Of a stretch of 64,000 nucleotides of DNA, positions 1-14,732 are shown in pieces (the first letter of the stretch is position 1; each line of letters begins with the position of its first letter). The position numbers were made by a program, and so were the translations under genes. The notes beneath the pieces are model-generated. The model saw only the letters and a program-made list of their open reading frames with translations. It ran no database searches and had not been told where the DNA came from. The stretch covers positions 4,301,317 through 4,365,316 of the forward strand of contig OY718804.1 of NCBI GenBank assembly GCA_963070105.1. The letters are read 5' to 3'. The stretch is from Litomosoides sigmodontis (Eukaryota > Nematoda > Chromadorea > Rhabditida > Onchocercidae).

Positions 1-373
1 ATTGGAATTTTACATATTTACAGGTATGTAATTACTGTTTACTTTTTCGAATCTTGAATTTAGTAAGATTTAATGTTTTTATCTTCCTTTCTTTTATAAG
101 TGAGCTTCCTTTAAATATTTTAGGCCACTTTTTCCACCGGAAATGTTGTTTGCGCATGCATTCGTTTCCGGAGGAGCCGTAGCGTCAACTAATTCTCGAC
201 AGCAACTTCATGATATGTCAAATCATTTACGTGTTAGTGCTGGATTGGGGCTAACATTTTTAATCAAAAATTTTGTGCGGATTGAATTGAATTATGTTAT
301 TCCACTGAGATATGTGCCAGGTGATCAGTGTGGGCCATCTTTCCAGATGGGCGCCGGTCTTAACTTCTTGTAG
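1..373 (+). CDS. gop-3: SAM50 / GOP-3 outer-membrane assembly protein, last two exons (5' partial)
   Basis: Exons 1..23 (partial) and 124..373, joined in phase 2 across a GT-AG intron. The translated end contains a YRPLFPPE segment, a FVRIELNYVIPLRY strand and a terminal FQMGAGLNFL. This matches the last beta strands of the Omp85-type barrel of SAM50/TOB55, which normally finishes with a G-x-G-x-x-F-L beta-signal. SAM50 is the core of the mitochondrial sorting and assembly machinery and inserts beta-barrel proteins into the outer membrane. Only about 90 residues are visible; the POTRA domain and most of the barrel lie left of the window. An AATAAA at 716-721 is a plausible poly(A) signal. The family call is secure from the C-terminal pattern; the symbol follows the C. 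elegans homologue. Confidence 0.85.
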
Positions 374-1103
374 AAAATAATTTTTATTAAGTTATTCGGA
401 CACAGTAGTCTGATATTACTTCTGACCATGATGGGATGAAGTATGCAAGGTACTGTAGATAATATTCAGATGAGTATCTAGGATAAAATAGTCTCCGATA
501 TAAATTATTGTGATATATTTCGTACCAAACTGAAGTATCTTTTTCTCGAGACTACGAAACTTCCATTATTTGCTTAGATTAATGTGTTTTACGTTTGACA
601 TTAGAATGTCGGATAGTGAAGGGTTATGTGTGCCCGGTAACTTTGTTATCGTGTTTATTATTTTACTGTTATTTTGTTATTATATTATGGAATTGCAATT
701 ATTTGTTAGATTCGCAATAAAACTGCCCATCTGAATGCTCTGGGTTATTCTTTTTATGGCTCAATATTTAATCCTTGATCTCCATCTCTCATTACTGCAC
801 TTTTCATCTGCTAAAGTAATTTGGCAATTTTGCTTTGAATTACGTCTTTTATGCAAGTAGCACATTGATATTCACGTTTTAAAAGCAAAAACGAAATAGG
901 AAAAATACCGAGCCATTTTTTTAATGTTTTTTGTATCATTTGAACTAACTTGCTGATCGTAGCCGATGTGTGCTAGTATGTCTGCAAGAATTTGTCATGG
1001 ACTTCATACTTTGAAATTGAGTTTGTTAGAATTTAGCCCATGGTGTATTCGGATTGTCGCTTCGAAACTTCGTTTATCCTGTGGATTCGTTCATGATATT
1101 TAG
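374..1103. other. Intergenic: gop-3 3' UTR and ITPase upstream region
   Basis: AT-rich sequence without a convincing exon on either strand. It holds an AATAAA at 716-721, probably ending the gop-3 transcript, and then about 380 bp before the ITPase start. No clear promoter element was recognised. Confidence 0.6.
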
Positions 1104-3566
1104 ATGTTTAGACTTATGAAGACGTTGTTTTTCGTTACTGGGAACGTGAATAAGGTTGAAGAAGTACGTACAATCCTCGGAGATCGATTCACGGTAATGG
1201 TTTTATCACGCAGTTGTTTTTTGCGTTATTTACTAAAGTAGAAAATTGTAAGGAAGTGTTACAGATAGGTTTCAGGGAAAGTAAAAAGCATCATGTCGGC
1301 GGGGAATTCCAGTGGGGTTGAGAACGATTCATTATGTGAAAATGCTCGAAGATTATTTGAAAAGTGTGACTGTTTGAGTGGAACGTCGAGGAGTTCCGGT
1401 TTATTGGTTACAGTTCCTGAATTAATTCGTGACGTAGCCCCAATGCGTTATGGATTGATCGCTGATGAATTCTACAGAAGTGGTACCAATTCGGAACGTG
1501 CGCTTGATGTAGAAAGTGAAGGATGTGTTCCCTTTTCATCATTATCAGAACTCTTCGTTGATAGTGATGATGATGATGAAATACCACATATGAGCTGTCA
1601 ACGAGAATCGTTTTGTATAAGAGACAAGCTCTCTTTCTCTCATAATTCTGCAAAATCTGTCTCGAATGAAAATCCATTCACTTCAATTTCGACATTGGAC
1701 AAGAAGAAGGGTGTATCCGCATGCCGTTGGAAAACGTCGAAAATCAGCAAAGGTCCTGTGTATGAACCGTCTTCGAGCCTATTCCATGACACAGAAGGGG
1801 AATGTCCAAGGAATGGTTCAGTCTTTTCCGGAAGAAAGGTCCATCGAGTTATTTTTTCCCAGGTTCCGGAAAGAGATCTTTTTAATCAAAAAAATCGGAT
1901 CTCAGGAGCTCCCTCGGCTTATAGTTCCATTTCAAGGACGTCTAACGTTTTCGATCGATTCCGCTATCAGCAAATTCCACGTGCGACTGCTCGTAGATTC
2001 CTGATGGATAGGAATCCGAAATATAAGGCAAAATATGGTTGAACTTTTTCTATTGCTAACCTCTTAACATCATCACTTCTCTAAACATTTCATATTGTGT
2101 TTTTCTTGTTACAAAATATGTTATTAATATTTTTCTTGCTTTTATTGTGAATAGATGAATTTGATGTGTTCAATATAGTGAGATCACTCTAATGACCGAA
2201 TGTTGATGAAAACATTATAAACAGGGGAAGCGGGACCCTTTTTAGGTATAAGATGCCTTATTCGAATGGAAAGACTACGATTAATTTAAATTTTTTTCTA
2301 GGAAAAAAAACAAAAATATGCTTGGGTTTTCGGACATTCATCTAAATAACAGAAAGTAACTTGTGCTTATATACTTTATCCTCTGTAGCCATTAAGTTCA
2401 GTGCTGAATGATGTATGTATTTTACTTTAATCTGGAAGAGTACATGTGAATATTTTTTCCCTGTATCATTAGTTTTGTTTGTGAATAAGAATTTGACGAT
2501 GTTTGAAATAAATTAATTTCTTTTAAAAAATGTGTCTGCAAATTTTATACGTAATTTATAGGAAAATACCATTTACATCTTTCCAAGATTATCAGTGTTC
2601 GCTTAGTGCAACGTATCACTAAACATAACAAAAAAGCTTAATACCGTTTTTGTAGTTTGATGTTTTAGATCGAGAATGAGGATATCGACTTGCCAGAATA
2701 CCAAGGAGAACCGTCTGAAATAGCAAGACTTAAATGTTTAACAGCCTCACAACGGCTACAACAACCCGTAATAGTTGAAGATACGTGTCTGTGTTTTAAT
2801 GCGCTTGGAGGTTTGCCTGGACCATACATTAAATGGTGTCTTTTTACTTTTCGGTGAATTATCTGATTGAAGTGCGTTTTTACTGTTTCATTTGCTTCAT
2901 TCTATTAGGGAGAGATTCAATAATGATCTGTTATAGGTTTCTTAAGAATTTGAAGCCCAATGGCCTGCACAAACTGTTAACTGGTTTTGAAGACAAGACG
3001 GCATATGCGCAGTGCATATTTGCATATTGCGAAGACTCGTCCAAACCTGTTCTTCTTTTCGAAGGTGAATCTTTATGAACACTTCCATATCGGTTGCGTT
3101 TTTCAGTCTTCCACAGTGGCTTGAGTGATCTTAAAAACGCTGTTTGGCTTTTAACAGTTTACTGAAAACAGTTCGAAAGGGTACATGGTTTTAACAATGT
3201 AAACGTTAGAAGAGGTAATTCACATATGACAGGAAATAATATGGTTTAAATTGCTGCCAATCTTATTTTATTTTTACAGTTCGCAATGTAAGGCATTGCC
3301 ACTTCACTTTGTTAAAGTCAAATCAGTGAGACTGCAGTGATCACATTATTTTATCGTACATTATTAGAGGCATTTTCTGTGCAGGAAGAACAAATGGAAG
3401 AATAGTTGAACCGAGAGGAGAGACGAGTTTTGGTTGGGATTCATGTTTTGAACCGGAAGGTTTCTCGGAAACGTTTGCAGAAATGGGTTCTGCGGTAAAA
3501 AACACAATCAGTCATAGAAGTAAGGCCCTCGCACAGCTAAGGGATTACTTTGAGCATAAATCATGA
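1104..3566 (+). CDS. hap-1: Inosine triphosphate pyrophosphatase (ITPase / HAM1 family)
   Basis: Exons 1104..1193, 2669..2835, 2937..3064 and 3385..3566 give 188 residues, the usual ITPA length (about 190). The enzyme hydrolyses ITP, dITP and XTP to monophosphates, cleaning the cytosolic nucleotide pool. Seen in the sequence: the N-terminal substrate loop [13 protein letters not shown] (residues 9-21), the [21 protein letters not shown] core (residues 66-86), the [11 protein letters not shown] loop and the C-terminal SHRSKAL base-recognition motif. All splice sites are GT-AG and phases agree. Intron 1 (1194..2668) is unusually long and contains a separate same-strand ORF at 1293..2042. A second in-frame ATG at codon 5 could also serve as start. 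An AATAAA lies at 3717-3722. The symbol is that of the C. elegans homologue. Confidence 0.93.
1293..2042 (+). CDS. Intron-nested single-exon ORF, 249 aa, unknown function
   Basis: An uninterrupted 249-codon ORF lies wholly inside intron 1 of the ITPase gene, on the same strand. It is preceded 18-22 bases upstream by a TTTCAG acceptor (1270-1275) typical of spliced-leader addition, and an AATAAA sits at 2507-2512, before ITPase exon 2. The product is hydrophilic and serine-rich, with no signal peptide or membrane segment. It has an acidic DSDDDDE patch near residues 89-95 and a basic tail ending NPKYKAKYG with an RATARRF segment just before. No family was recognised. It may be a nested gene transcribed on its own, or a retained-intron or alternative first-exon product of ITPase. 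Its length makes chance unlikely in DNA this rich in stops, but coding is unproven. Confidence 0.55.
   Translation: MSAGNSSGVENDSLCENARRLFEKCDCLSGTSRSSGLLVTVPELIRDVAPMRYGLIADEFYRSGTNSERALDVESEGCVPFSSLSELFVDSDDDDEIPHMSCQRESFCIRDKLSFSHNSAKSVSNENPFTSISTLDKKKGVSACRWKTSKISKGPVYEPSSSLFHDTEGECPRNGSVFSGRKVHRVIFSQVPERDLFNQKNRISGAPSAYSSISRTSNVFDRFRYQQIPRATARRFLMDRNPKYKAKYG
2507..2512 (+). other. Poly(A) signal inside ITPase intron 1
   Basis: A perfect AATAAA lies about 460 bp after the stop of the nested ORF and before ITPase exon 2. It would terminate the nested transcript; it could also cause premature ITPase polyadenylation. Chance occurrence is possible in AT-rich DNA. Confidence 0.4.
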
Positions 3567-5013
3567 AAATAAAATTTTGTTGTTGAGCGTTCCTACACTC
3601 TTCAAGTGAATATTAATAAGGCAAGTTTTCAGAAGTTGAGCTGAAATTGAAACTTGTAAGATAAGATAATCGAGAGTTTTTTGGAGATATGTTCTATGTA
3701 TACCACTCAGTTAAGAAATAAATGATTTCTTGAAATTAACTTCTTAACTATCATTCAGTGCAGCGTTTTATTTATTGGTGACCTGTGCTGTACAGCAGAT
3801 TCAAGATTGATGTTCAGAATTAACTCTGACCTAATTTTCCATTTTATCCTTGCAAAACGTTGTTGTTGGATGTAATTACATAGACTTTTCACAATTCTAT
3901 GTTATCAAATTATTTTGTTCAATTGAGCTAACAAGGCAACTAAGCGTTTCGCTTAGTGACGAATAGAGAAGATAATAACTGGGAGCAATTTTATATGTTA
4001 TTAATCATAATATTTACTTGCTAGTAAACAAAACAAAAACACATTTTTAATGGGATTGCAGATAAATTTTTGCTTCCATTCGTTAGCTTAGACAACCAAA
4101 TTGCCTGAACTCTGCATTTACTTGAAACCATTTACAGAATACAACTCAAGGAACGATTATATTTTGTTAACGTGGTAGGTCTGTTAAAAGATGAAGTCGG
4201 AGAAACTACATTAATAAGAGGCTCGATGATGTTTGATTGATTATTAATTAAATATTGTTCGGAGGTTCCGAACCACTCGAAGACAATTTCATAGGTTATT
4301 CAGAAATTTTTTATCCAAATAATTCAAATTCACGGTGACACTTTACACTGGCCTATCTATCGCCTACTAGTATTGAAGACAGGATGACGTTTTTCATGAT
4401 GACCTCGTCTTTTTCCTGTTTCCATCTCTCGCTGAAATATGATTTTGTAGAACAAATAAACTGTGTGGTCATCATTTGGTCGTTTTTATTTCTGGATGGT
4501 TTACTTGAGAGGGAGAGTTTAGAGTGTACTGCTCCAGTAGTTCGTTACTGTATTTCTGGTGTACACCACAAGTTGATTTTTACATCTCTGCTCCCGACAT
4601 ACAGGATGAATGAGTGAAAACAAAACTGAAATTTCCACCTATTTTTCTCTCATTAGCTCTCCATTTTGTCATTGACGTTTACGTTTCAAGTTTAACATTC
4701 ACCTCTATACGTAATTTCCCCAAAAATATAGATGCGATTCTTTACTAGGGATGAAACTCTTTCTATGATTAATAAATAATTTTGCATCATTTATTAACTT
4801 TTAATCAGGTCACCGCGAAAAAAATATGTGAAATAAATGAATTTAAAAATAGAGATCAATAGTGATTAGATATGTTTCAAACCACTGAGTTATTTGATGT
4901 GGATTAAACACAAAGTTTCAACAGAACAATAAGGTTAAAATAGGGCTGTATTTATCAACGCAATCAGTCTCTGACGCTTTTGTTTTATTGTTCAGGCTGA
5001 TGTCCAGCACGCT
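3567..5013. other. Intergenic: ITPase 3' end and OS-9 upstream region
   Basis: AT-rich, with AATAAA at 3717-3722 for the ITPase transcript. Short ORFs near 4384 show no codon pattern, motif or splice support. The last bases before the next gene are a pyrimidine tract ending in TTCAG at 4991-4995, read as the OS-9 spliced-leader acceptor. Confidence 0.6.
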
Positions 5014-8000
5014 ATGTGGCATGAAAAGATAGTATTTAAACTTTCTTGTCCACTGTTGATGTTTATCACATGCTGTTATGCAGTCTATGATACAAACGAA
5101 TTGCAAAATGTCACGTATGATCTCGAAATCGCTGAAATACCGTTCGGATTTGAAAATTTGGAATTGGATGGCAGAACATTAGAGGGAAAAATACCGAAGA
5201 AGACATTGCTGGTAATTAGTTTAAAACTTCTCGTGACAAAGAAAACTTAAAAACTACAGCTGGATTCTTCTGACACAGTCAGGCTCGACAAATTACTAAT
5301 ATTAATGTACTAATATTAATATTAATGCAAATATGCATATATATCTAATATTAATGCAAATATTAGACATCAATTCATCAAAATATGAAATACGAAAAAT
5401 CCGTGTTAATAGAAAGTTAATTTCTATGATTATATCATAGCTATTTGCAAAGATGAGAAGTTTCAGTTTACAGGTTTCAAAGTACATCCACTTTTTAGGG
5501 GATGTTCGGTACGGATGAGGGTAGCTCAACTGTTGTTGTCAGTGAATTTGGACAAAAATTCAAATGTTCCTTGCCCAAAATCTCATTTAAAAAAACAATC
5601 AGTGAATCGAAATCAAATTTAACTGTGAATTTGGTTTCCGACGTTATAGCAGCAAGTTTCTATGTGCAAAATTGCATCCGAAAGGCAAGTGTTTTGAAAA
5701 AATTTTATGTAAAGCAAAGATGAATTAGAATTTATGAGGCTAGTTCTTTCCAATTCCACCCATTTATTAACTCTGATGTACGAATTTTTTATATTATATA
5801 GAATTACGGCAACACTACTAATAATTTTTAGAGTTAACTTACTGTTACCTTTTTTTTAATGTTCTTTTTGCCAGTTAGTCTTAAATCTTTGAGAAAAGAG
5901 GATAAGTATACTGTATATCCTTGAGCTCACTAATTTATCCGAGTTGCAATGTTGCATTCTATGAAGTTAAAACATATTTATAGAATACAGGATGGTGGAC
6001 GTACGAACTTTGCTATAACAAACATGTGCAACAATTCCGTTTTGAAGGTGAGAATTGAAGCACAGTGAAACTAACAGAATGCTTATCATTTCACGTTCTT
6101 TAGTTATTGAAATACGTAAATTTTTTAACATTACACATATCTTTTAGGTTCAAAGGTTGTTGGCAAGGTTATCTCCTTAGGATATTATAAAAACAACTCG
6201 GATATAAACTTGTCAAAACAGAAAATCGATGGACTACCCTATTTTGAGCAAATTTATGATGATGGAACAGTTTGCGATGTGACAGATAAATCGAGGTTTG
6301 CACGTGTGTGGGTACGTAGTTCGCAGTATTCTTTTGTGGTTTCAGTGAATTAATCAGCTCACATTGATTACATTAAGTTTCGGAACGGAAATCTTTTCAT
6401 TTGTTTTAGTACATGTGTGATGACATGTTATCTACAAGCGAGGCGTACATCGCTGATGTTGATGAGCCATCTTCATGTGAATATATTGTAAAAGTGAAAA
6501 CAGGATCGCTTTGCCAATTGAATGTTTTTTCAAGTCAAAGTAAACCGCATGAACCTTTATCTATTATGTGTCGTCCTCTATTGGAACAGAAAGCTGTTGA
6601 GCAGTACCTCGAGAAAGTGGCTAAGGAGAAACGGCAAAAAGTTTGTTTCTGAAGCTTATTGCAAACCTATACTTTTGTCATGTGCCAAAATACTGTTCAT
6701 TGCTATTCATCTAAATAGACTAACTGTAAAACTCGAAGCAGAATACGAAAGTTGGGTTTTGAGATTTAGTCTATATAACAATACTGTTTTTACGTACTTC
6801 TGAGCTCCCAGTAATACTTTTAAACGGAATCTGCACATCAAATCCTGTAGTGAGAAAATTGTTCTTTCTTTTCATTTTAACAAAAACGATAAAGAATACG
6901 GAGAATATTGTAATTTAAGAGAGATATACTTGTTTCTAGTTTCCATTTCCAATTCAAAAGCTTTAAAAATTTCTAGTTGTGATGAATTGTGTGCGCTGAC
7001 AGGTATATTTTGCTAAGTGTTTTAAATTAGCTTGAAGAGTACTACTTGAATCTACTACTAATATAACTAAGATAAACTCTTCCTAATGTTGTGGTTTTTA
7101 ACGATAATTCTAGATGATTAAAGCTTTTATTATTATTTTCATGATGTCATTCCCTCTGTCATTTTCGTAATCATTGTCTCTGCTCCTGAAAGCAGTGACT
7201 GTTCTGTAATTTTATTTAATGCTTTTTGTTAGACTATAAATCACTGATATGGAGCTTTCTTGCCAGCATGTCATTATCCACACCAATGATTTTGATAGGA
7301 AGAAGCAAAAAAAGAATCGGAACTTCTCGCAGCACGGGCAGACAGCATTCAGCGACAAAGGTATGCGAGGAAACAGCTTGCAAAACGAACAGCTAAGAGT
7401 ATAAGGGAAATGGAAGCTACGGAGAAGGAGCTCAAAATGGTATATGAGGATATAATGAGATCAATCACAAAGCTCAACGTTGACCGTAAGATACATTTTT
7501 AATTGATCAGACTACATTCATTTGGGTTGCTATAAAAGCGTTTTTTAATTTACCTGATAGTATTTGATCGAGCAATTACTCACTTTTTTCTTCCAGTTAC
7601 GAAAGTGAAAGCAGACTTACATTTTATATACGACGACTTGCATGAAATAGAAAGTGAGTTTCTTAAAAATTTCTATTCATGTGGTCATATTTCATCAGTG
7701 TCATTCACTCTGCTTGATGCAATAAACAGAATGCTTTGGCAAATTCACTATGAATTTGTCGTAGGGATCCTTCAGATAACTTATGCAATTTCTTAATCGA
7801 TGAAAAGTATATTTCATCAGGGAAGTTCAAGAATTAGTCTAGCAATGTTGATTACTACGTAAATAGTAGCTTAAGGATCTGTGTCATGCAACTTAAACTC
7901 CTTGAAAAGTTGCTAAGAATATGTGGAATAGATCAACTTTGAAGCAAGCTTTTTTTATATAATTCCAGCTCGTTACATCACCGAAGCAGACGAAGATCGT

Positions 8001-9652
8001 GGGAATATATATTGGTATTTCAAAGACCCGTACTGGAATCGTAAATTTTTCCCCGTTACTCTTGCATATTCACGTGGCGTAAACAATTACTATTTGATGG
8101 TACGTTTATATCTCATTTTGTTATTGAACGTATCAGTTAGTTCCGCATAGAGTAGAGTAGTGAAGTTTTTAATGATTTCACAAGCCTAAATTTCTGTTGG
8201 GTACAGAATTGACTAGTGCTACTAATTGTTTTTTTTTATTTAGAAAAGCAGAGTTGTGAGTTGATATCAAAAATTTGGGAAAATCAGTGTTTTATTTGTT
8301 TATATAATATTTTAGCACTTTATTTTCAGATGTCTTCATTTTTGAAAAAAATAGATGAAGAATATGACGAGAATAAGATGTCATTTTCAAAATTTTTGCA
8401 CGATATCGATGAAAAGGTGATAACAGAGGCACATCTGAGCATAATGATCGGTTCGTTAAGGAAAGCTTTCCGTGAAGGTATTTTCCCGGATATTGTAAAT
8501 GATGTGGACGATGCAGAAAATCCACTTCTAACAGCAATGTGGACTAATGCTGAGAAGCAACTTGAGTTACTGCAGCTGTTTGAATACAAAGTATTGAAAT
8601 TGCTCGGTCGAGGGATAGAATTCAGGGCAGAAGATCTAATGTCGAACGTTGCTCGGCAGCTTCTTTCTGTTCGCACATTGGTGTGTTTTTAATTTTTGCA
8701 AATTGTTTGATGTTCGTGTATTAACTCGATCTTCTTTTGGCTTAATAGGAATGAGTAAAGCACTAATTATGAGGATGCTAAGTAGTTGGCCTAGTCATCA
8801 CTCATATGGTCAATGCTTTTATCTAAATTTTCCGCACTCTTTGTTTCAGTTAGTAAATGGAGGAAGTGATTATAATTTTGACCGGAAACTCAGTTATGCT
8901 TTGGTCGAGAAAATGTTTCTCAAATTTATGGTATTTGCTTTTGCTATTTCATAATTTTATCAGTGTTAGGATTGTGCTGCAAGTGATTCCTGGTAGTTAA
9001 AATTGTGTTTCGTTGTCGTAGCAGTGATTTAAAGTCATTAACATCGAGGTACATTTTGAAAAAACTGTTGCGATATTATCGTTTGCACTTCGGTTCCCCT
9101 GAGCAACTGTGTTCGACGAAAGTTCTTATATTTTATTTTCTTCTAATATCTGTTAAATGTTAGCTCTGTTTAACTGTTCCTAAAATTACTGCTTTTAGCG
9201 GAGCTATAATCGCGCAGTGTTGCGTCATGACAAGAAGTCGTGGGGTAATTTGATGAAGCATACTTCGGCCGAAACCTTTAGAATGTTTGAAAATCCAGAT
9301 ATGTTAGTCGCTAAAATTGAAGGTAGCGTTTGTGTGAATACTCAATGTTTTAATATTTCTGATTACTTTGAGCAAGTCTTTTCTCTAGACATGCCTTTAG
9401 GAATTCTGTGATTGCTAAACAGTTTTCAGCACATAAGATGTATGATTTTTTGAGTGTCAAGATTGAAAGGACTATAATTGTAATTAAAATGAATTGTTTT
9501 GACGTGCTTCTGTTTAGATTTGAGTCCTGAAAATGCTCATCTTTTCTACACAGAGACATTCGAAATTGAAAAGTGGCGAACAGCTGACGGAGGTCAGTCG
9601 GCTTATACCTGCAAGAATTCATGGAATATTTGATTTATTATACATATAAAAT

Positions 9653-9734
<82 letters not shown>

Positions 9735-10882
9735 TAATATATGTAATCCTTATATGTATTCCTTGTACATATGTATATATGTATATATACGTATATATAA
9801 GGATATATAATTATATATATTTTAGAAATGAGTGTTAATGATAAAAGAGTAGAAGCTCAGAAAGCCATGAGCATGGAAGAAAAAGCTGCGCGACTAAGGA
9901 TGCTTGAAAGAGCTAAAAGGAAAAATTTAAGGAAAAAAGTTGAGGTGAGTGATTTCGCTTCATACAATTTTTTACACTTCAAAACATCCTTTATATAATA
10001 CATGAATCTGTTTAACTGAGGATGGCATGATGAAGAAAACAATGTGGAAAATGTTTTTATCAGACTCTTTTTAACATTTGTATCAAACGGTGTACAGGGT
10101 CGTCCATGGTGATAACGTCTCAAGTGTTATCAACCAGCTGGATGGGTAATGATGGTGGTGAATCATACAAAAATCATGCATTTGCTTCAGTTTGTATCGC
10201 TTCATATTTTATTAAGATTCGCGTCAGTAGTTGTACTAAATAACTTGAAATAAAGGGGAAATATGAATCCAACTTGATATTTTTTATAGCATTATTTACG
10301 ATCAAAGAGGACAACAAAAAAGAGTGAATCGGATGAAACATTATTCCACGACGATCTTGATGATTTACGAAAGCAGTTGTTTGTTTTCAAAAATACGCTG
10401 GAAGAGAAAATCCGAGAAGCGGGTTTAATCCAAGGTTCCTGACTGCCTCGTTGCGAAATGAAAGTTTCTAGTCTTTGATGTGCAAAAGTAGTCGTGGGGT
10501 ATTCGGATAATCTTTTTTGGTCGTCCTATTAACGGAACCGCAATGCAAAGTTTACTGCAATGTTTGTCTTGTGGGAGGAACTGCAAATCATTAAATTTCA
10601 GGAGCAGAAGTTAAGGTCCAATTGGTTTCTCCGGTAGGTAATGTTGTCAGCAGTACGGGTATCGGAGGATTGGATGGTGAGCGTGTAAATGCTGTGCTAA
10701 AGGCGTTTTTTCTTGAGCAGGACAGTGTTAATGATGAAGAAAATCGGTATGATCGACTGGCTCGCGGTTATACTTATGGTGCCGGTGAAGAAGAAAGAGA
10801 AAAAGTTAGGAAAAATGGTGACGATGATGTTGATGATTTGAAGTCAAGCATTTTGCCCATTTTGAAGCGGATCTTGCCTTAG
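5014..10882 (+). CDS. OS-9 family ER lectin (ERAD substrate receptor)
   Basis: Fifteen exons: 5014..5211, 5499..5688, 5991..6047, 6148..6311, 6410..6640, 7299..7485, 7597..7653, 7969..8099, 8330..8680, 8850..8930, 9199..9322, 9518..9592, 9826..9944, 10290..10434, 10602..10882. They encode 796 residues. A signal peptide covers about residues 1-23. The GQKFKCSLP entry motif is followed by an MRH lectin domain: the WW pair at 131-132, the CYNKHVQQF strand, then a conserved Cys/Glu/Tyr set ending in EPSSCEY (222-228). The MRH domain binds trimmed N-glycans on misfolded proteins and hands them to the HRD1 ubiquitin ligase. Residues after about 275 form a long charged region with coiled-coil-like helices and no extra domain I recognise. 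A spliced-leader-type acceptor ends at 4995. It is the Y105E8A.2/OS-9 type in C. elegans. Confidence 0.9.
9657..9732. repeat. (AT)n microsatellite in OS-9 intron 12
   Basis: About 38 perfect AT units, ending some 90 bp before exon 13 and followed by degenerate TATATG/TATACG repeats up to the acceptor. Confidence 0.97.
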
Positions 10883-11648
10883 AAGTAGGAGTGGGAGCTT
10901 CAAAGATGTTCTGTGTGAGGTATTCGTTAGGTTGTATATAGCCGTTGAGTGTTAAAATGTATTTATGTTGTTATTCTTCCATTTGCCTTGCTCTTTCCGT
11001 CATTTCTTATAAGTAGTAAAGAAATTTATTTACTCAGTTGAATGGTTTTATTGGTTGGTATTACTCATGTGTTGTATGAGATTAACTGTGTGTTCTGCGC
11101 TCCAGTCCATCATCTTCATTCCGGTCCATCATTGCTTTAAAATGCGGAAGTGATTTGTCATAACATTCAAGTCTTCTCGTAAAGGTAAAAGGGAAAAATA
11201 AAACTAATTATGCATTCCGTCAAACATTTGCTCTCATTAATGTCCAGTACAAAAATTTTGAGACATTTTATATTTTTTGTTTTGGAATACACGTTATAGC
11301 ATCATTTTCACGTTATTGTGAGTATATATTGTGGGACAATACATCACGTCGAATTATTGTTACAAATTTAAAACGCTTGATGCGTCGTGTAATGTTATGG
11401 ATGGATGGATATAGAAGATTCAACCTGCAAAGCGATGAGTAAAAATGCTTCATGATATTCACGTGTGCTTACGTAACACTTCAAGATATCTGAGCGCTGT
11501 ATCACGGAACTCTCGGCATTAGGAAGTGATGGAGAAAGAGAATGAAGAAAGAGAATGAGACAGGTAGAAGGAGGAATGAGGAACGTGTGCTGTCTGTTAC
11601 TCATATGTGTGTATGTCGATGTTGTGACGGTACTGGCGAGTGTGTATG

Positions 11649-11697
<49 letters not shown>

Positions 11698-12011
11698 TAC
11701 GCTAGCACCAAGCTGATCGATTGCTGTTAGCTGGCATATTGTTGAAAATTTCACTCCTTCCTCATGACATCATCTGAGGATGGAAATTTGACGTACGGTT
11801 ACTGGTAACGCGTTCGAGGTATTGTTATTACACGTAGTCGTTGGATGCAGACATCTTCTCATATCGAGTAATGGATAGAGATTGCTATGCATGGAAAAGT
11901 GATATGTTTACGTGCTTACGTTACACGCATGCAATGATGTGATGGTGTCTGCTTTGTTTTGATATAACGTGATAAGTGATGATCACTTATGTGTGTGCGT
12001 GTTATAGAACA
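10883..12011. other. Intergenic between OS-9 and the TMEM272-like gene
   Basis: Contains the OS-9 3' end, a purine-rich AGAGAATGA stretch near 11530-11580, and a TA/TG microsatellite at 11641-11696. It ends in a TGTTATAG acceptor at 12007 just before the next ATG. No gene seen. Confidence 0.6.
11641..11696. repeat. Compound (TA)n-(TG)n microsatellite
   Basis: About 6 TA units followed by 15 perfect TG units at 11661-11690. Confidence 0.95.

Positions 12012-14732
<2,721 letters not shown>

Noticed and set aside
5684..5689. GC donor after codon AAG in OS-9 exon 2
   Set aside because: It would put exon 3 out of the WWTYELCY frame. The GT donor four bases later restores the conserved MRH sequence.
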